Notes: generated from the letters alone by a model not told the origin. A DNA stretch of 64,000 nucleotides from Magnetovibrio sp. PR-2 (GCF_036689815.1 NZ_JBAHUR010000002.1:1-64000); one strand, 5' to 3'. Positions 26,651 to 36,201 are shown, counted from the stretch's first letter. Numbers and translations: made by a program.

Positions 26651-26854
26651 TTATTTGATGGAATTGTACGCTGCCTTGAAGGCGTCGCGGTCCATATCCG
26701 TTTCGAAATAAACAGCGACGGCCTTTTGATGCAACTCCGTCGAAATGGCTTCGATTTCGACGTCCCATTCTCCGTTGCAGTTTTGGTCCAACCAATCTTC
26801 AATCTTCGAGATCGGCGTTGATGTTTTGAATTTAATGCCTGTGCTCAGGGCCAT
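26651..26854 (-). CDS. Small acidic protein, unknown
   Basis: A 67-residue protein (MALSTGIKFKTSTPISKIEDWL ... FETDMDRDAFKAAYNSIK) with mixed strand and helix character and no membrane segment or signal. It has a good ribosome site (GAGGTG) and its own strong terminator, so it is a real, separately transcribed gene. Family not recognised. Confidence 0.65.
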   Translation of the reverse strand: MALSTGIKFKTSTPISKIEDWLDQNCNGEWDVEIEAISTELHQKAVAVYFETDMDRDAFKAAYNSIK

Positions 26855-27094
26855 TTGTACACCTCTTATTTTCCAACCCTATTTTTAGACATACTTATCT
26901 TTTTGGAGGCTTTCAAGCGCAGAGTTCCGGGGGATTGGGCCACTTTTTTGCATTTTTTCAACAGAGCGTCACAAGCAGTTCCATTCCTTACGTTTTTTTA
27001 ACGGCCAATCTTTATAAGTAATTGTGCCAGATGATGAATCATCGAAACAACCGCCTGTCAGAAGATGGGCGATGCACAAGACAGGACGTCGACG

Positions 27095-27508
27095 ATGCAA
27101 TATAAATTGGTGCTTTTGACCGCAGTTTTCTTGGGCTTGGTTGGCCATTCCACCACGCTGCAAGCGTCTTCTCAAAAATTGGCGCAAACTGAAATCGCCG
27201 CGGTCCCCGCTGCGCCCATGCGCTTAACCGTTCAGGGATTTTGCAAGGACGGAATTCCGACGTTTTTCCTGCTCAATAAGGGCAAAAAATGGCCCCGTAG
27301 CGCCTTGGTGAAATTGTACTTTGCGGATGATCAATCCCCCATTGGCCAGCGACGTGTCCGCCTGAAAGCGCGCCAGAAAATATCCTTGTCCGTAAAGGCC
27401 GGTTTGGGGCAGGGGCGTCCGCTCGCCCTTTGGGTTGAACCCAGCTGGTACACCCGCCACTTTAAGTTTGATGCGAACCTGAACTGCAGCGCGGAGCCAT
27501 CTTCTTGA
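27095..27508 (+). CDS. Small exported protein, unknown
   Basis: A 137-residue protein with a signal peptide (MQYKLVLLTAVFLGLVGHSTTLQA). The mature part is basic with a beta-rich centre and two cysteines (GFCKDG near 58 and NLNC near the end), which could form a disulfide in the periplasm. The ATG at 27095 follows AGGA by 8 nt. Family not recognised. The 240 bp upstream are AT-rich and must hold its promoter and that of the divergent small gene. Confidence 0.6.
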   Translation: MQYKLVLLTAVFLGLVGHSTTLQASSQKLAQTEIAAVPAAPMRLTVQGFCKDGIPTFFLLNKGKKWPRSALVKLYFADDQSPIGQRRVRLKARQKISLSVKAGLGQGRPLALWVEPSWYTRHFKFDANLNCSAEPSS

Positions 27509-27594
27509 AAACAGGCCATAACCATCACTTAAAATACGCATTTTGGTGTTTTCGTGACTGGAATTGACCACCCGAATGCGGCTAAAGTGGTGCC

Positions 27595-29349
27595 ATGACG
27601 CGACCTGCACCTGCAAATCCAACGACCGAGCCTGAACTTGGCCCCGATCGTGGCTCAGATCATGAAGAGCAACAAGCCTTGCAAAGCCCGCTTGGCACAC
27701 CCGAAGCCGTCCTGGTTGCCGGGTATGCCGAACCTGCCGTTTTGCTGAACTTGGTAACCGGAACTTCCGTCGCCAATCGTCATGCCACACGGATTTCGGA
27801 ATTGTTCTTGAATGGACTGGATGACAAACTTGCGACCTTGACCGCAACCTGCATACAAACCGGACAACTCACCAGTACCAATATTTCGCTCCCAACGTCT
27901 TCGGGCCAGGTGATTTATCAGCTCCACATGATCCCGCATATCATGGGCGATCAGATGCTTTATCTGTTCCACGACCAGACCTTGGATAGTAATTTGCGGG
28001 ACGCGTTGATTGAATCACGCCAGCGCTTTAAGGACTTGGTTGAAGTCTCAAGTGATTTTTGCTGGGAAGTCGGCACCGATGGCAGTTTCGATTTTGTCTC
28101 GCGCACCGGGGCGCTTGGCTACACACCGGAAGAAATGATCGGGCGCGCTCCTGATGAATTCATCGTCGGCGCGGACGAATACGATCCAATCCCATTTTTA
28201 ACCGACAGGCGCGTGGAAGATATTGAGATTTGGATGAACCGGGCCGATGGTGGCATGGCCTGCGTTGTCGTGTCCGCTATTCCTTTCCATGACGATGACG
28301 GCTCGTCCATGGGCGTGCGGGGGGTGTGCCGTGACGTCACCGCGGAACGCGAGCGGGCCACAGCCTTGGCTCAAGCCCATCAGCGCGAACAGGTCTTGGG
28401 CTACATCGTCAACACCATCCGCGACGAAATCAATCCAACCGATATGTTGGGTGCCGCAGCAGCCGCCACCGCGCGCGCCATGGGCGCCAGCGGTTGCCGT
28501 ATTTTGCGCATCAAGTCCCATAGTGAAACAGGCAGCAGCCCTCATATAGACTACGAGACCGCCGCAGAATTCGGTGCGGGTGGACCAGGCCAGTTCGGCG
28601 ACGATGTTTTGCTGTTTGACACCGACAAACCCTGGTTGCGCGAAATCGAGCTGGAAGGCTGGAACCTCATCGTGGCCCCGTGTCTACATGCCGGCACCAT
28701 CAACGGTGTGATTTGCTTGTGGAAGCGCGGCACTTGGGTGGATGACGACCGCTTGTTGGTCAACGACATTTCCAACCAATTGGGCATCGCCATTGAACAG
28801 ATCGAAAATCACGAAAGCATTCTGAGATTGTCGCGCACGGATGCGATGACGGGGCTATTGAACCGCCGGGCCTTTTACGACGAAGAGCTGCCGCGTCACT
28901 TCAAACGCTTGGAACACGACGACACCTGTGGCGCTTTATTCTATGTCGATATGGATAATTTCAAGCTGGTCAACGATGTCCACGGCCACCAAAAAGGGGA
29001 CGAGGCAATCATTGCCTTGCGTGATTTGCTTTATGACTTCGTGCGTCCCGGCGACGTGGTTGCACGTTTGGGCGGGGATGAGTTTGCTCTGTGGCTCGAC
29101 GGGATGAACGAAGACACCGCGACGTCGCGTTCTCACCAACTGTTGAAGCTGTCTGAACGTCTGCGCCCGTTGTCCGGTGCTGAGGATAAGCCGCTCGGCA
29201 TTTCCATTGGCATCGCCGTTTATCGCCCACAATCGGGGGAAAGCTTGGAAAGTCTCTTGGCCCGCGCCGACGCGGCCATGTATGAAGTCAAGCAGAACGC
29301 CAAAGGTGATTCCTGTTTGGCCTCCCCATTTCAAGCATTAGAAGGTTAA
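27595..29349 (+). CDS. PAS-GAF-GGDEF diguanylate cyclase
   Basis: A 584-residue soluble protein. An N-terminal PAS-like region (to about 130), a second PAS (about 138-258, with FKDLVEVSSDFCWEVGTDG and GVCRDVT), a GAF domain (about 265-405) and a C-terminal GGDEF domain are visible. The active site RLGGDEF and the RPGD inhibitory site five residues before it are intact, so it should make cyclic-di-GMP under feedback control. No EAL domain. It lies ten bases before the DUF2336 gene and is probably co-transcribed with it. Confidence 0.9.
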   Translation: MTRPAPANPTTEPELGPDRGSDHEEQQALQSPLGTPEAVLVAGYAEPAVLLNLVTGTSVANRHATRISELFLNGLDDKLATLTATCIQTGQLTSTNISLPTSSGQVIYQLHMIPHIMGDQMLYLFHDQTLDSNLRDALIESRQRFKDLVEVSSDFCWEVGTDGSFDFVSRTGALGYTPEEMIGRAPDEFIVGADEYDPIPFLTDRRVEDIEIWMNRADGGMACVVVSAIPFHDDDGSSMGVRGVCRDVTAERERATALAQAHQREQVLGYIVNTIRDEINPTDMLGAAAAATARAMGASGCRILRIKSHSETGSSPHIDYETAAEFGAGGPGQFGDDVLLFDTDKPWLREIELEGWNLIVAPCLHAGTINGVICLWKRGTWVDDDRLLVNDISNQLGIAIEQIENHESILRLSRTDAMTGLLNRRAFYDEELPRHFKRLEHDDTCGALFYVDMDNFKLVNDVHGHQKGDEAIIALRDLLYDFVRPGDVVARLGGDEFALWLDGMNEDTATSRSHQLLKLSERLRPLSGAEDKPLGISIGIAVYRPQSGESLESLLARADAAMYEVKQNAKGDSCLASPFQALEG

Positions 29350-29358
29350 CGCTAAGCC

Positions 29359-30612
29359 ATGTTCAAAAATTTGATGAACAAGTTTCGCGGCAAGCCCTTG
29401 GATTACGACGAAGCCAAACATTTGGCCCGTGATGAAGACGTAAAGGTCCGTCTCAAACTCGCCAAGCGCGAGGACTTGATGCCGGAAATTCTCTATTTCT
29501 TGGCAGAGGACCCATCCCCCGAAGTCCGGCGTGCCATTGCCAAAAATCCGCACACACCGCGCCAAGCCGATTTGTTATTGTCCAACGATGACGACGACGG
29601 CGTGCGGTTCAATTTGGCGGAAAAGATCGGGATGCTGATCCCCGGCCTGAATGCGGCCGAAATCGACAAGGTTGAAGAGTTCACCCACCAGGTGCTCGAA
29701 CGCTTGGCGAAAGACCAAGTCACACGCGTGCGCCGGATCTTGTCCGAAACACTCAAAGACATTGCCGATGCGCCGCCTAACGTCATCAAACGCTTGGCCA
29801 GAGATGTTGAACTGGTTGTTTGCGCTCCGGTGTTGGAGTTTTCTCCGGTTCTGACCGATCAGGATTTGATTGAAATCATCACGTCCGGCCCGGTCATGGG
29901 TGCGTTGAGCATCATTTCCAAACGCAAGGACATCAGCGAAGACCTTTCCGACGCGATTTATATGACTGATGACATCGACGCCATCGGTTTGATGTTGGGC
30001 AACAACTCCGCACAAATTCGTGAAGATACCTTGGACCGTATTATCGATCGCGCACGCGACATCGAACCGTGGCACAAACCCCTGGTTGGGCGGCCAAAAT
30101 TATCACGGGGTGCTGTGCTGCGCTTAGCTGAATTTGTCGCTGATTCCTTGCTTGGCAGCATGGCGGCGCGCACCGACCTGGGCGAAGACGCAGCCGACGC
30201 TGTGCGTGAAGAATTCTCGCGTCGTATGGAGGCCGCAGAACGGACCCGCGCACGTGACGAAGGCGGCCCCCCGGGTGAGCGCGCGAAGCAGCTGTTCAAG
30301 CAGGGCAAACTGGACGACAAAACCATTCGCGAAAATGCTCAAACTGGCGACGTGCCATTTGTTATGACGGCCTTGCATCTCAAATCGGGGCTGCGCATGG
30401 GGATTTTGCAACGCATTATCGACATCGGCAGCGTCAAGGGCATCGTCGCGGTGTGCTGGAAAGCTGAGCTGCAGATGCAAACCGCCGTGGTCATTCAAAA
30501 ACGCGTGGCGAAATTGCCACCGCGCGAAGTGCAGGGCAGTGTGGATGGCGATTATCCGTTTACGGAAGACGAAATGCAGTGGCAGTTGGAATTCTTTCAA
30601 GAATCCGACTGA
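29359..30612 (+). CDS. DUF2336 family HEAT-like repeat protein
   Basis: A 417-residue soluble helical protein of the DUF2336 family, common in alphaproteobacteria. HEAT-like repeats are visible early (EDVKVRLKLAKREDLMPEILYFLAEDPSPEVRRAIAKN). No catalytic motif. Coupling with the upstream diguanylate cyclase suggests a cyclic-di-GMP or signalling scaffold role, but this is inferred. Its last 16 bp overlap the end of the convergent membrane protein gene. Confidence 0.8.
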   Translation: MFKNLMNKFRGKPLDYDEAKHLARDEDVKVRLKLAKREDLMPEILYFLAEDPSPEVRRAIAKNPHTPRQADLLLSNDDDDGVRFNLAEKIGMLIPGLNAAEIDKVEEFTHQVLERLAKDQVTRVRRILSETLKDIADAPPNVIKRLARDVELVVCAPVLEFSPVLTDQDLIEIITSGPVMGALSIISKRKDISEDLSDAIYMTDDIDAIGLMLGNNSAQIREDTLDRIIDRARDIEPWHKPLVGRPKLSRGAVLRLAEFVADSLLGSMAARTDLGEDAADAVREEFSRRMEAAERTRARDEGGPPGERAKQLFKQGKLDDKTIRENAQTGDVPFVMTALHLKSGLRMGILQRIIDIGSVKGIVAVCWKAELQMQTAVVIQKRVAKLPPREVQGSVDGDYPFTEDEMQWQLEFFQESD

Positions 30613-30878
30613 TCGCCTTTTGCCGCAGCCCGTTTCTTGGCTTCCCACTTTTCGTCGGATTTACGGCCTAAATAGTCGATTAACCGGCCAAGGTTATAGA
30701 GCAACACCCCCGGCACCAAAGCCACCAACCACAGCGCCGTTTCTCCCGGTGCCGAGCTAACTTGCTTGACCAGATAGCCCCAGCCGTGCACAAAAATGAT
30801 GCTGATGTGGCCAAAAACGACCAGGGCCGTGCCCACGCCTAAGAGAATCCAGCCGAAAAATTTGACGACTTGGCCCAT
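30597..30878 (-). CDS. Small two-helix membrane protein, unknown
   Basis: A 93-residue inner-membrane protein with two hydrophobic helices (about 5-30 and 45-64) and a basic cytoplasmic tail (RKSDEKWEAKKRAAAKGD). It begins 6 bp after the bacteriohemerythrin gene on the same strand, so the two are probably one transcript. Family not recognised. Confidence 0.7.
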   Translation of the reverse strand: MGQVVKFFGWILLGVGTALVVFGHISIIFVHGWGYLVKQVSSAPGETALWLVALVPGVLLYNLGRLIDYLGRKSDEKWEAKKRAAAKGDQSDS

Positions 30879-30884
30879 GTCTCT

Positions 30885-31325
30885 TTAAGCGACGTCTTTG
30901 AGGACGGCATCGATGTCCGCGCCGGAGGCTGCAATTGCAGATTTGTAATCCATGTCGCTGACCAAAATGTGCGATTGCAACCAGCTGAGCAGGAAATCAC
31001 GGATTTCGTCTTCTAAGTCAGGCGACGGGTTGAGCATGTAGCGACGCCGAGCGTCCAACAATTGCTCTTTGAGGCTATTGTGGGTTTGTTTGTGGTTGTC
31101 CAAATCGGCGTAACCACAGGCTTCCATAATCGCTTCTTCACGGGCGAAGTGGAAATTGGAATAGTCCAACAACACGGAAAAAATACCATCGGTGACAAAG
31201 ACGCCTTCGTCATTTTCGACAGCTTCAATAAAATCATTCAGGGCTTGGACAAGGATTTTATGATCATCGTCGAGCTGCTTGCAGCCAACGCTCATATCTT
31301 CCGTCCAAACGATTTGGTCAACCAT
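30885..31325 (-). CDS. Bacteriohemerythrin
   Basis: A 146-residue single-domain hemerythrin. The diiron ligands are all seen in order: DDDH (near 22), HFAREE (H and E), HKQTH (two His), and SHILVSDMD (H and D). It begins with IVWTEDMSVGCKQLDDDH, the usual bacteriohemerythrin start. Such proteins bind oxygen for delivery or sensing in microaerobic bacteria. A second hemerythrin domain occurs in the sensor kinase at 44055-45917. Confidence 0.93.
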   Translation of the reverse strand: MVDQIVWTEDMSVGCKQLDDDHKILVQALNDFIEAVENDEGVFVTDGIFSVLLDYSNFHFAREEAIMEACGYADLDNHKQTHNSLKEQLLDARRRYMLNPSPDLEDEIRDFLLSWLQSHILVSDMDYKSAIAASGADIDAVLKDVA

Positions 31326-31544
31326 GTTGTTCCCACCCAGTCTTGTTATCTAACCCATATGCGAGCGCCCCATCTCTCACGCGGGCATTCAAGTGGACTG
31401 GATTGAGCCATGTTCGAATGCAAAGTTCAACTGATTTTCATATCCCTGTCATGAATAAGGGTTTTTGGCGCAATTGTATTAATGCTATGTATTGATAACG
31501 CCGGAAAATCCGGTGCTACTTGTGAAAAGGATTCGCATTTTTCA

Positions 31545-32690
31545 ATGCCGAAGACATTAATCATCGACGACGATTTAGAGTTTGAAACCGCCATTCGTGC
31601 GCACTTTGACGGCATCGGGGGAGAGGATAAGAACGAATTTGTCTTTGCCCATAGCCACGACGAAGCCTTGAGCATCATGCATGACTTGGACGACATCGAC
31701 ATAGCTGCAGTGACCATTGATAACGACCACATCGGTGGGCTGGGTATCTTTCGCAAGTTACAAGACAAACGCCTGCGGGTGCCGCGCATCGCGCTGACGG
31801 GCACGCGGGACTTGTCCGCCATTCGTGAAGCCATGAACCAGGGGGCTGTGGATTTTTTGACCAAGCCCGTCGCCATGGACGATTTGACGGCAACCCTGGG
31901 CAAAGTCTACGCCGATTGCGAAGTCCGCCGCAAAGCCTGGAAGACCGAGGCTCAACTGGCCGCTATACGCCGTGAAATGGATTTGGCCGGCAACATCCAA
32001 AAACGCATCTTGCCGGACAGCTTCCCTGCATCGGATGACTTACAAGTGTTCGCACAAACCACGCCTGCGCGGGAAATGGGCGGGGACTTTTACGATTTCT
32101 TCGACCTCGACAACGGCAAAATCGCCATTGTTGTGGCCGATGTTTCGGGTAAGGGCGTGCCGGCCGCGTTCTACATGGCTGTGGTCCGCACGCTGTTCAG
32201 GGCCGCAGCCCCCACCGCGGACAAACCGGCCGAATGCTTAGACGAAGTCAATCGCTTGCTTATCGAACACGACATCCCAGGTATGTTCGTTACGGCTTTT
32301 TATGGCATTTTGGACCCCGTAAACTGGACGCTAAACTTCGCAAACGGGGGCCATTGCCCGCCGTATCTGGTGCGCGAGCACGGTGAGGTCAAAGCCATCG
32401 ATACCGGGGGCGGGGTGGTTTTAGGCTTCGAGCACGAAGTCCCTTATCAAGACGATGTCATTCAGTTCGACAAAGGGGATGCGCTGTTCATCTACACCGA
32501 CGGCCTCACCGAAGCGTTCGACGAAAACCGTGAACAATTCAGTGAAGAACGCTTAATCGATTGTTTGTTGGAAAATCGTTCGCTCTCCGCACATGCGTTA
32601 ACGGATAATGTGTTCGGCTTCGTTAGCGGCCATACTGCCGGAGCGGAACAGTCAGATGACATCACCAGTTTTGTCATTAAAAGGTTTTAG
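31545..32690 (+). CDS. Response regulator with PP2C (SpoIIE/RsbU-type) phosphatase
   Basis: A 381-residue protein: a receiver domain (about 1-125) and a SpoIIE/RsbU-type PP2C domain (about 185-380). The receiver keeps IIDDD, the switch Thr (ALTGT) and the Lys (FLTKP), but the loop after the phospho-acceptor Asp (TIDNDHIGG) is shorter than usual and lacks Pro. The phosphatase keeps EMGGDFYDFF, VADVSGKGVPAAFYM, GGHCPP and the late SDDIT. Such proteins control anti-sigma factor partner switching; no kinase or antagonist gene is adjacent. The ATG at 31545 is preferred because the fold begins there. It is divergent from the bacteriohemerythrin. Confidence 0.88.
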   Translation: MPKTLIIDDDLEFETAIRAHFDGIGGEDKNEFVFAHSHDEALSIMHDLDDIDIAAVTIDNDHIGGLGIFRKLQDKRLRVPRIALTGTRDLSAIREAMNQGAVDFLTKPVAMDDLTATLGKVYADCEVRRKAWKTEAQLAAIRREMDLAGNIQKRILPDSFPASDDLQVFAQTTPAREMGGDFYDFFDLDNGKIAIVVADVSGKGVPAAFYMAVVRTLFRAAAPTADKPAECLDEVNRLLIEHDIPGMFVTAFYGILDPVNWTLNFANGGHCPPYLVREHGEVKAIDTGGGVVLGFEHEVPYQDDVIQFDKGDALFIYTDGLTEAFDENREQFSEERLIDCLLENRSLSAHALTDNVFGFVSGHTAGAEQSDDITSFVIKRF

Positions 32691-32699
32691 GACAAGTCC

Positions 32700-33440
32700 T
32701 TAAGCCACAACGCTCAAGTTTTGCAGCAGCTCTGAAGCATCTTCTTGTTGCTGCTGAACGAATTCATATGCATTGACTGCGACTTGGGTCTGTCCGCCAA
32801 TCTGTTCACTGCCTTGCTCACCTGTTTGCTCGCCTGTTTGTTCACCCCGGCGTTCAGCTTGCGCCTCTTGCGACACTTCATTCAAGATTTGGCGGGCTTG
32901 CGCCGCGACTGCGATGTCCTGTGCCGACGGGTTGGAGGGGGCGAGAGCGGCGCGAATGACGGCTTCCATTTTTTCCACCGTCGCTGACGCCGAATTCCCA
33001 CGGCTGACATCGATGGAAACTTCACCGTTCACCGCATACTGCTGCCCATCGGGGCCGCGCACGTATTCATATTGCGCCGGGCCGGTCAGGGTCCCGCCTG
33101 CAGATCTGTGGGCGCGTTCGTGGGCGCGGACTTCACGATCCGTCTTTTTCAGCTCTTGCAGCTGCTGCAATTGTTCATCTGTAAGTTCCCGCCCGCCGAC
33201 GTTGGTTGTGGACGTGTCGTCACGGCGCACGGACTGGCTGGCACGGGCTTCTTGGGCTTGTACCAAGGTGTCGGGAGCAACAACGTATGAGGCATAACTC
33301 AGCCCTTGGGCGGCAACCGTTCCCGAAGGTGTTGCGTTCACCGAAACCGGAGTGGGGGGCTGGGAAGGAGAAGGACGCTCCGGCCCCTTAAGCCCAAAGT
33401 CCGTTGATCCCAAACCTGCGCGGATTGGGGCGTCTAACAT
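32700..33440 (-). CDS. SprA-related putative metalloprotease-like protein
   Basis: A 246-residue protein. The central core (LKKTDREVRAHERAHRSAGG, then GPAQYEYVRGPDGQQYAVNGEVSIDVS) matches the SprA-related family, and HERAH gives a zincin-like HxxxH. The C-terminal part has a 4-residue tandem repeat (GEQT-GEQT-GEQG-SEQ near 212-226) with matching 12-bp DNA repeats near 32815-32850, and a Gln-rich end. No signal peptide. The ATG at 33440 follows GGAGG. Catalytic activity is unproven. Confidence 0.8.
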   Translation of the reverse strand: MLDAPIRAGLGSTDFGLKGPERPSPSQPPTPVSVNATPSGTVAAQGLSYASYVVAPDTLVQAQEARASQSVRRDDTSTTNVGGRELTDEQLQQLQELKKTDREVRAHERAHRSAGGTLTGPAQYEYVRGPDGQQYAVNGEVSIDVSRGNSASATVEKMEAVIRAALAPSNPSAQDIAVAAQARQILNEVSQEAQAERRGEQTGEQTGEQGSEQIGGQTQVAVNAYEFVQQQQEDASELLQNLSVVA

Positions 33441-33638
33441 GAAAGCCTCCAAATCTGTTGCGCTTGCGCACATTTGGTGGATTTCTTCCGCCGTGCGTCA
33501 CATTCTTGTGACGGATACCAATAAGATACAGAAAAACTGAGCAATTTTCTAGGTCTTTCCCTAATGCACTGAAATACGTTGAATTTCCATGCTGGCTCCC
33601 CCACGTATTGCCTTGCATTGCATTCACGGGAGCCTGCC

Positions 33639-34040
33639 ATGATCAAGACAACCGCATTCTTATTCGCGCTCAGCACTTCGATGGTTACAGTGCCCGCTTG
33701 GGCCGGGAACGAAGGCTGTACGCTGTTGCATGAAGCCGCTTTTTTGGATGAGCCTGGCGAAATCCAAGACTTGATCCACGCTGGGGTGGACGTTGAATGC
33801 AAAGATGTATTGGGCCACACCGCCATTGTTACAGCGGTCAATGGCGCGTCCATGGACTCGTTCAAAGTGCTTTTGGACGCCGGGGCCAAAACCAATGTGA
33901 AAACGGAGTGGGGCAATTCTCTTTTGCAGCACACAAAAAGAAAGTTCCGCTCGGTTGACCATCAAAAGGGGTTGGAGCAATATCGCGATCTCTATCAATC
34001 CATGATCGCGCGGCTGCAAACGGCAGGCGCCACGAACTGA
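33639..34040 (+). CDS. Exported ankyrin-repeat protein
   Basis: A 133-residue protein with a signal peptide (MIKTTAFLFALSTSMVTVPAWA) and about three ankyrin repeats: TLLHEAAFLDEPGEIQDLIHAGVDVECKD, GHTAIVTAVNGASMDSFKVLLDAGAKTNVK, and WGNSLLQHT. Probably a periplasmic interaction module; partner unknown. The ATG at 33639 follows GGGAG. The YdcF gene starts 7 bp after its stop. Confidence 0.8.
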   Translation: MIKTTAFLFALSTSMVTVPAWAGNEGCTLLHEAAFLDEPGEIQDLIHAGVDVECKDVLGHTAIVTAVNGASMDSFKVLLDAGAKTNVKTEWGNSLLQHTKRKFRSVDHQKGLEQYRDLYQSMIARLQTAGATN

Positions 34041-34047
34041 GGTCCCC

Positions 34048-34872
34048 TTGGACGGCGCAACATTATCGTTTCTCTTCGCAAAGCTCTTAGGCTTTTTGAT
34101 GAACCCGTACACCTTGTTCATCACAGGGTTGAGCGTCGGTTTGGCCTTGCAATTGACCCGCAGCGCAGCCGATGCCGGTCGGCGACTGATTGGACTTGTT
34201 GTGGTGTGTTATGTGGTCTTCGCCATACTCCCCACGGGACAGTGGGCGCTGAACCAACTCGAAGAGCGGTTCCCCCGCGTGACGCAGTTTGAACAGCCCA
34301 TTGCGGGGATATTGGTGTTAGGGGGATCGGTAAACACGGTCATGACCCGTGAACGCGGCCAAGTCTCCTTAGGTGGCAACGTTGAGCGCCTGACGGAATT
34401 TTACACTCTGTCACGCCTGTATCCCGAGGCCAAACTGGCCTTTATCGGTGGCCAAGGCCGTGTCTTCGACCGCAAACCGACCGAAGCTGAAGTCTCGCAT
34501 ATGTTTTTGAAACAAATCGGCATGAATACGCAAAACATCTGGTTCGATCTCAAATCGCGCAACACCGAAGAAGGTGCAAAATTGGGTTATCATCATCTTA
34601 AACCCGGCAATGACCCCTGGGTGTTGGTGACCTCTGCGTCGCACATGCCGCGTGCCGTGGGGCTGTTTCGCAAAGCCGGGTGGAACATTATCGCTTACCC
34701 CGTGGATTACAAAACTCTGCCTGGAACCCCCAAAGACTGGTGGCCCAACTGGCCGGGGGATCTGCACAGTACAGGCGCAGCACTCTACGAAATTGGAGGG
34801 CTTGTGTATGCCTATTGGCGTGGCAAAACCGAAGAGCTTTTTCCATCCCCCGCACAGCAGCCCAAAGGCTAA
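34048..34872 (+). CDS. YdcF/DUF218 family membrane protein
   Basis: A 274-residue protein with two N-terminal membrane helices (about 15-33 and 47-63) and a DUF218 domain. The domain is marked by ILVLGGSVN, then LAFIGGQGR, RNTEEGAKLGYHHL and VTSASHMPRAVGLFRKAGWNIIAYPVDY. Family members (ElyC, SanA, YdcF) are linked to cell-envelope or lipid-carrier control. The start is TTG at 34048, supported by GAGG upstream; no better codon is available before the membrane helix. Confidence 0.85.
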   Translation: MDGATLSFLFAKLLGFLMNPYTLFITGLSVGLALQLTRSAADAGRRLIGLVVVCYVVFAILPTGQWALNQLEERFPRVTQFEQPIAGILVLGGSVNTVMTRERGQVSLGGNVERLTEFYTLSRLYPEAKLAFIGGQGRVFDRKPTEAEVSHMFLKQIGMNTQNIWFDLKSRNTEEGAKLGYHHLKPGNDPWVLVTSASHMPRAVGLFRKAGWNIIAYPVDYKTLPGTPKDWWPNWPGDLHSTGAALYEIGGLVYAYWRGKTEELFPSPAQQPKG

Positions 34873-34937
34873 GCTTTCCCTCAATCCCGTGCTGTGGCAC
34901 AAGTGATTATGGAATGATTCGCAACTGAGGGGCTGAA

Positions 34938-36134
34938 ATGCGCACTTTAATCTTCGCCTTTTGCCTGACCGCTTTCAGCTTGTCCTCACCCGCTTGGGCA
35001 GAGGAACAAGGCTTTAGCCAGTGGCTCAACGATTTACGTGTTGAAGCCGCGAAAAAGGGAATTTCTGCACAGACCTTGGACGCAGCGCTCACGGACTTAG
35101 AGCCAATCCCGCGTGTGATCGAGCTTGACCGCCGCCAGCCGGAGTTCACGTGGACTTTCCGCAAATACATGGGCAAGTTGGTCAACCAGGTCCGCATCGA
35201 CAACGCCAAAAAGAAACTTGCCCAAAACAACAAACTTTTGACCCAAATCGGTGAAAAGTATGGTATTCAGCCGCGCTTTTTGGTGGCGTTTTGGGGCCTG
35301 GAAACGGATTTTGGGCGTTTGGCGGAAGGTTACTTCCCAACCGTTGCCGCCTTGGCGACCTTGGCGCATGACGGACGTCGGTCTAAATTCTTTCGCGAAC
35401 AGCTTTTGACCGCCCTGAAAATCATCGACCAGGGCCACATTTCCGTGGAGCGCATGAAGGGCTCTTGGGCGGGCGCCATGGGGCATTTTCAGTTCATTCC
35501 CACCACCTTCGACGCTTATGCCACCGACTATGACGGCGATGGCAAGAAAGACATTTGGGCCAACAAAAAAGACGCTTATGCCTCTGCCGCCAAATTCCTG
35601 ACCTCTGTAGGCTGGAAAGGCGATGAGATTTGGGGCCGCGAAGTCAAATTGCCCAAAGACTTCGACTTTAATTTGGCCTCCATCAAGGTCAAAAAAACGC
35701 TGAAAGACTGGCAAAAGCTTGGCGTGCGCCGCATCGGCGGTGCGAGTTTGCCGAACGTTGAGATGAAAGCCTCCGTCGTCGCCCCCGCAGGGGCCAGCGG
35801 CCCGGCGTTTTTGGTCTACGGCAATTTCCGCACCATCATGCGCTGGAACCACTCGATCTTTTATGCGCTGGCCATTGGGCAATTGGCGGACCGTATGGTG
35901 GGACTGCCCGCATTTACCACGCTGGGGCCCAAGGCTGAACGCGGCCTCACGCACACCGAAGGGCAAGAGTTGCAACGCCGCTTAACCGCCATGGGCTTCG
36001 ATACCGGCGGGGTGGACGGCGTGGTGGGGCCTATGAGCCGCGAAGCCATCCGCAAATTCCAACGCGCCAAAGGGCTGATCCCGGATGGGTATCCTTCGTT
36101 GGAGTTGTTCGCAGAAGTGAAAAAAGGGCTTTGA
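34938..36134 (+). CDS. Lytic murein transglycosylase (MltB type) with PG-binding domain
   Basis: A 398-residue exported enzyme: signal peptide to about 21 (AWA-EE), MltB-like transglycosylase domain (about 27-320) and a C-terminal peptidoglycan-binding domain (about 335-395, LQRRLTAMGFDTGGVDGVVGP). The catalytic Glu lies in FWGLETDFGRL. AGAMGHFQFIPTTFDAYATDYDGDG is the usual EF-hand-like calcium region. There is no lipobox, so the protein is probably soluble in the periplasm. It precedes rlpA and the D,D-carboxypeptidase in a wall-remodelling run. Confidence 0.93.
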   Translation: MRTLIFAFCLTAFSLSSPAWAEEQGFSQWLNDLRVEAAKKGISAQTLDAALTDLEPIPRVIELDRRQPEFTWTFRKYMGKLVNQVRIDNAKKKLAQNNKLLTQIGEKYGIQPRFLVAFWGLETDFGRLAEGYFPTVAALATLAHDGRRSKFFREQLLTALKIIDQGHISVERMKGSWAGAMGHFQFIPTTFDAYATDYDGDGKKDIWANKKDAYASAAKFLTSVGWKGDEIWGREVKLPKDFDFNLASIKVKKTLKDWQKLGVRRIGGASLPNVEMKASVVAPAGASGPAFLVYGNFRTIMRWNHSIFYALAIGQLADRMVGLPAFTTLGPKAERGLTHTEGQELQRRLTAMGFDTGGVDGVVGPMSREAIRKFQRAKGLIPDGYPSLELFAEVKKGL

Positions 36135-36201
36135 GTCTTTACCGTTGAGTAAGCACTCTTGTGTCATAAAAAACGATAAATAAACATCAGCTGAGCAAGC
36201 C

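Noticed and set aside
26197-26854. Toxin-antitoxin pair formed by the two small genes
   Set aside because: They are separated by a strong terminator and neither resembles a known toxin or antitoxin.
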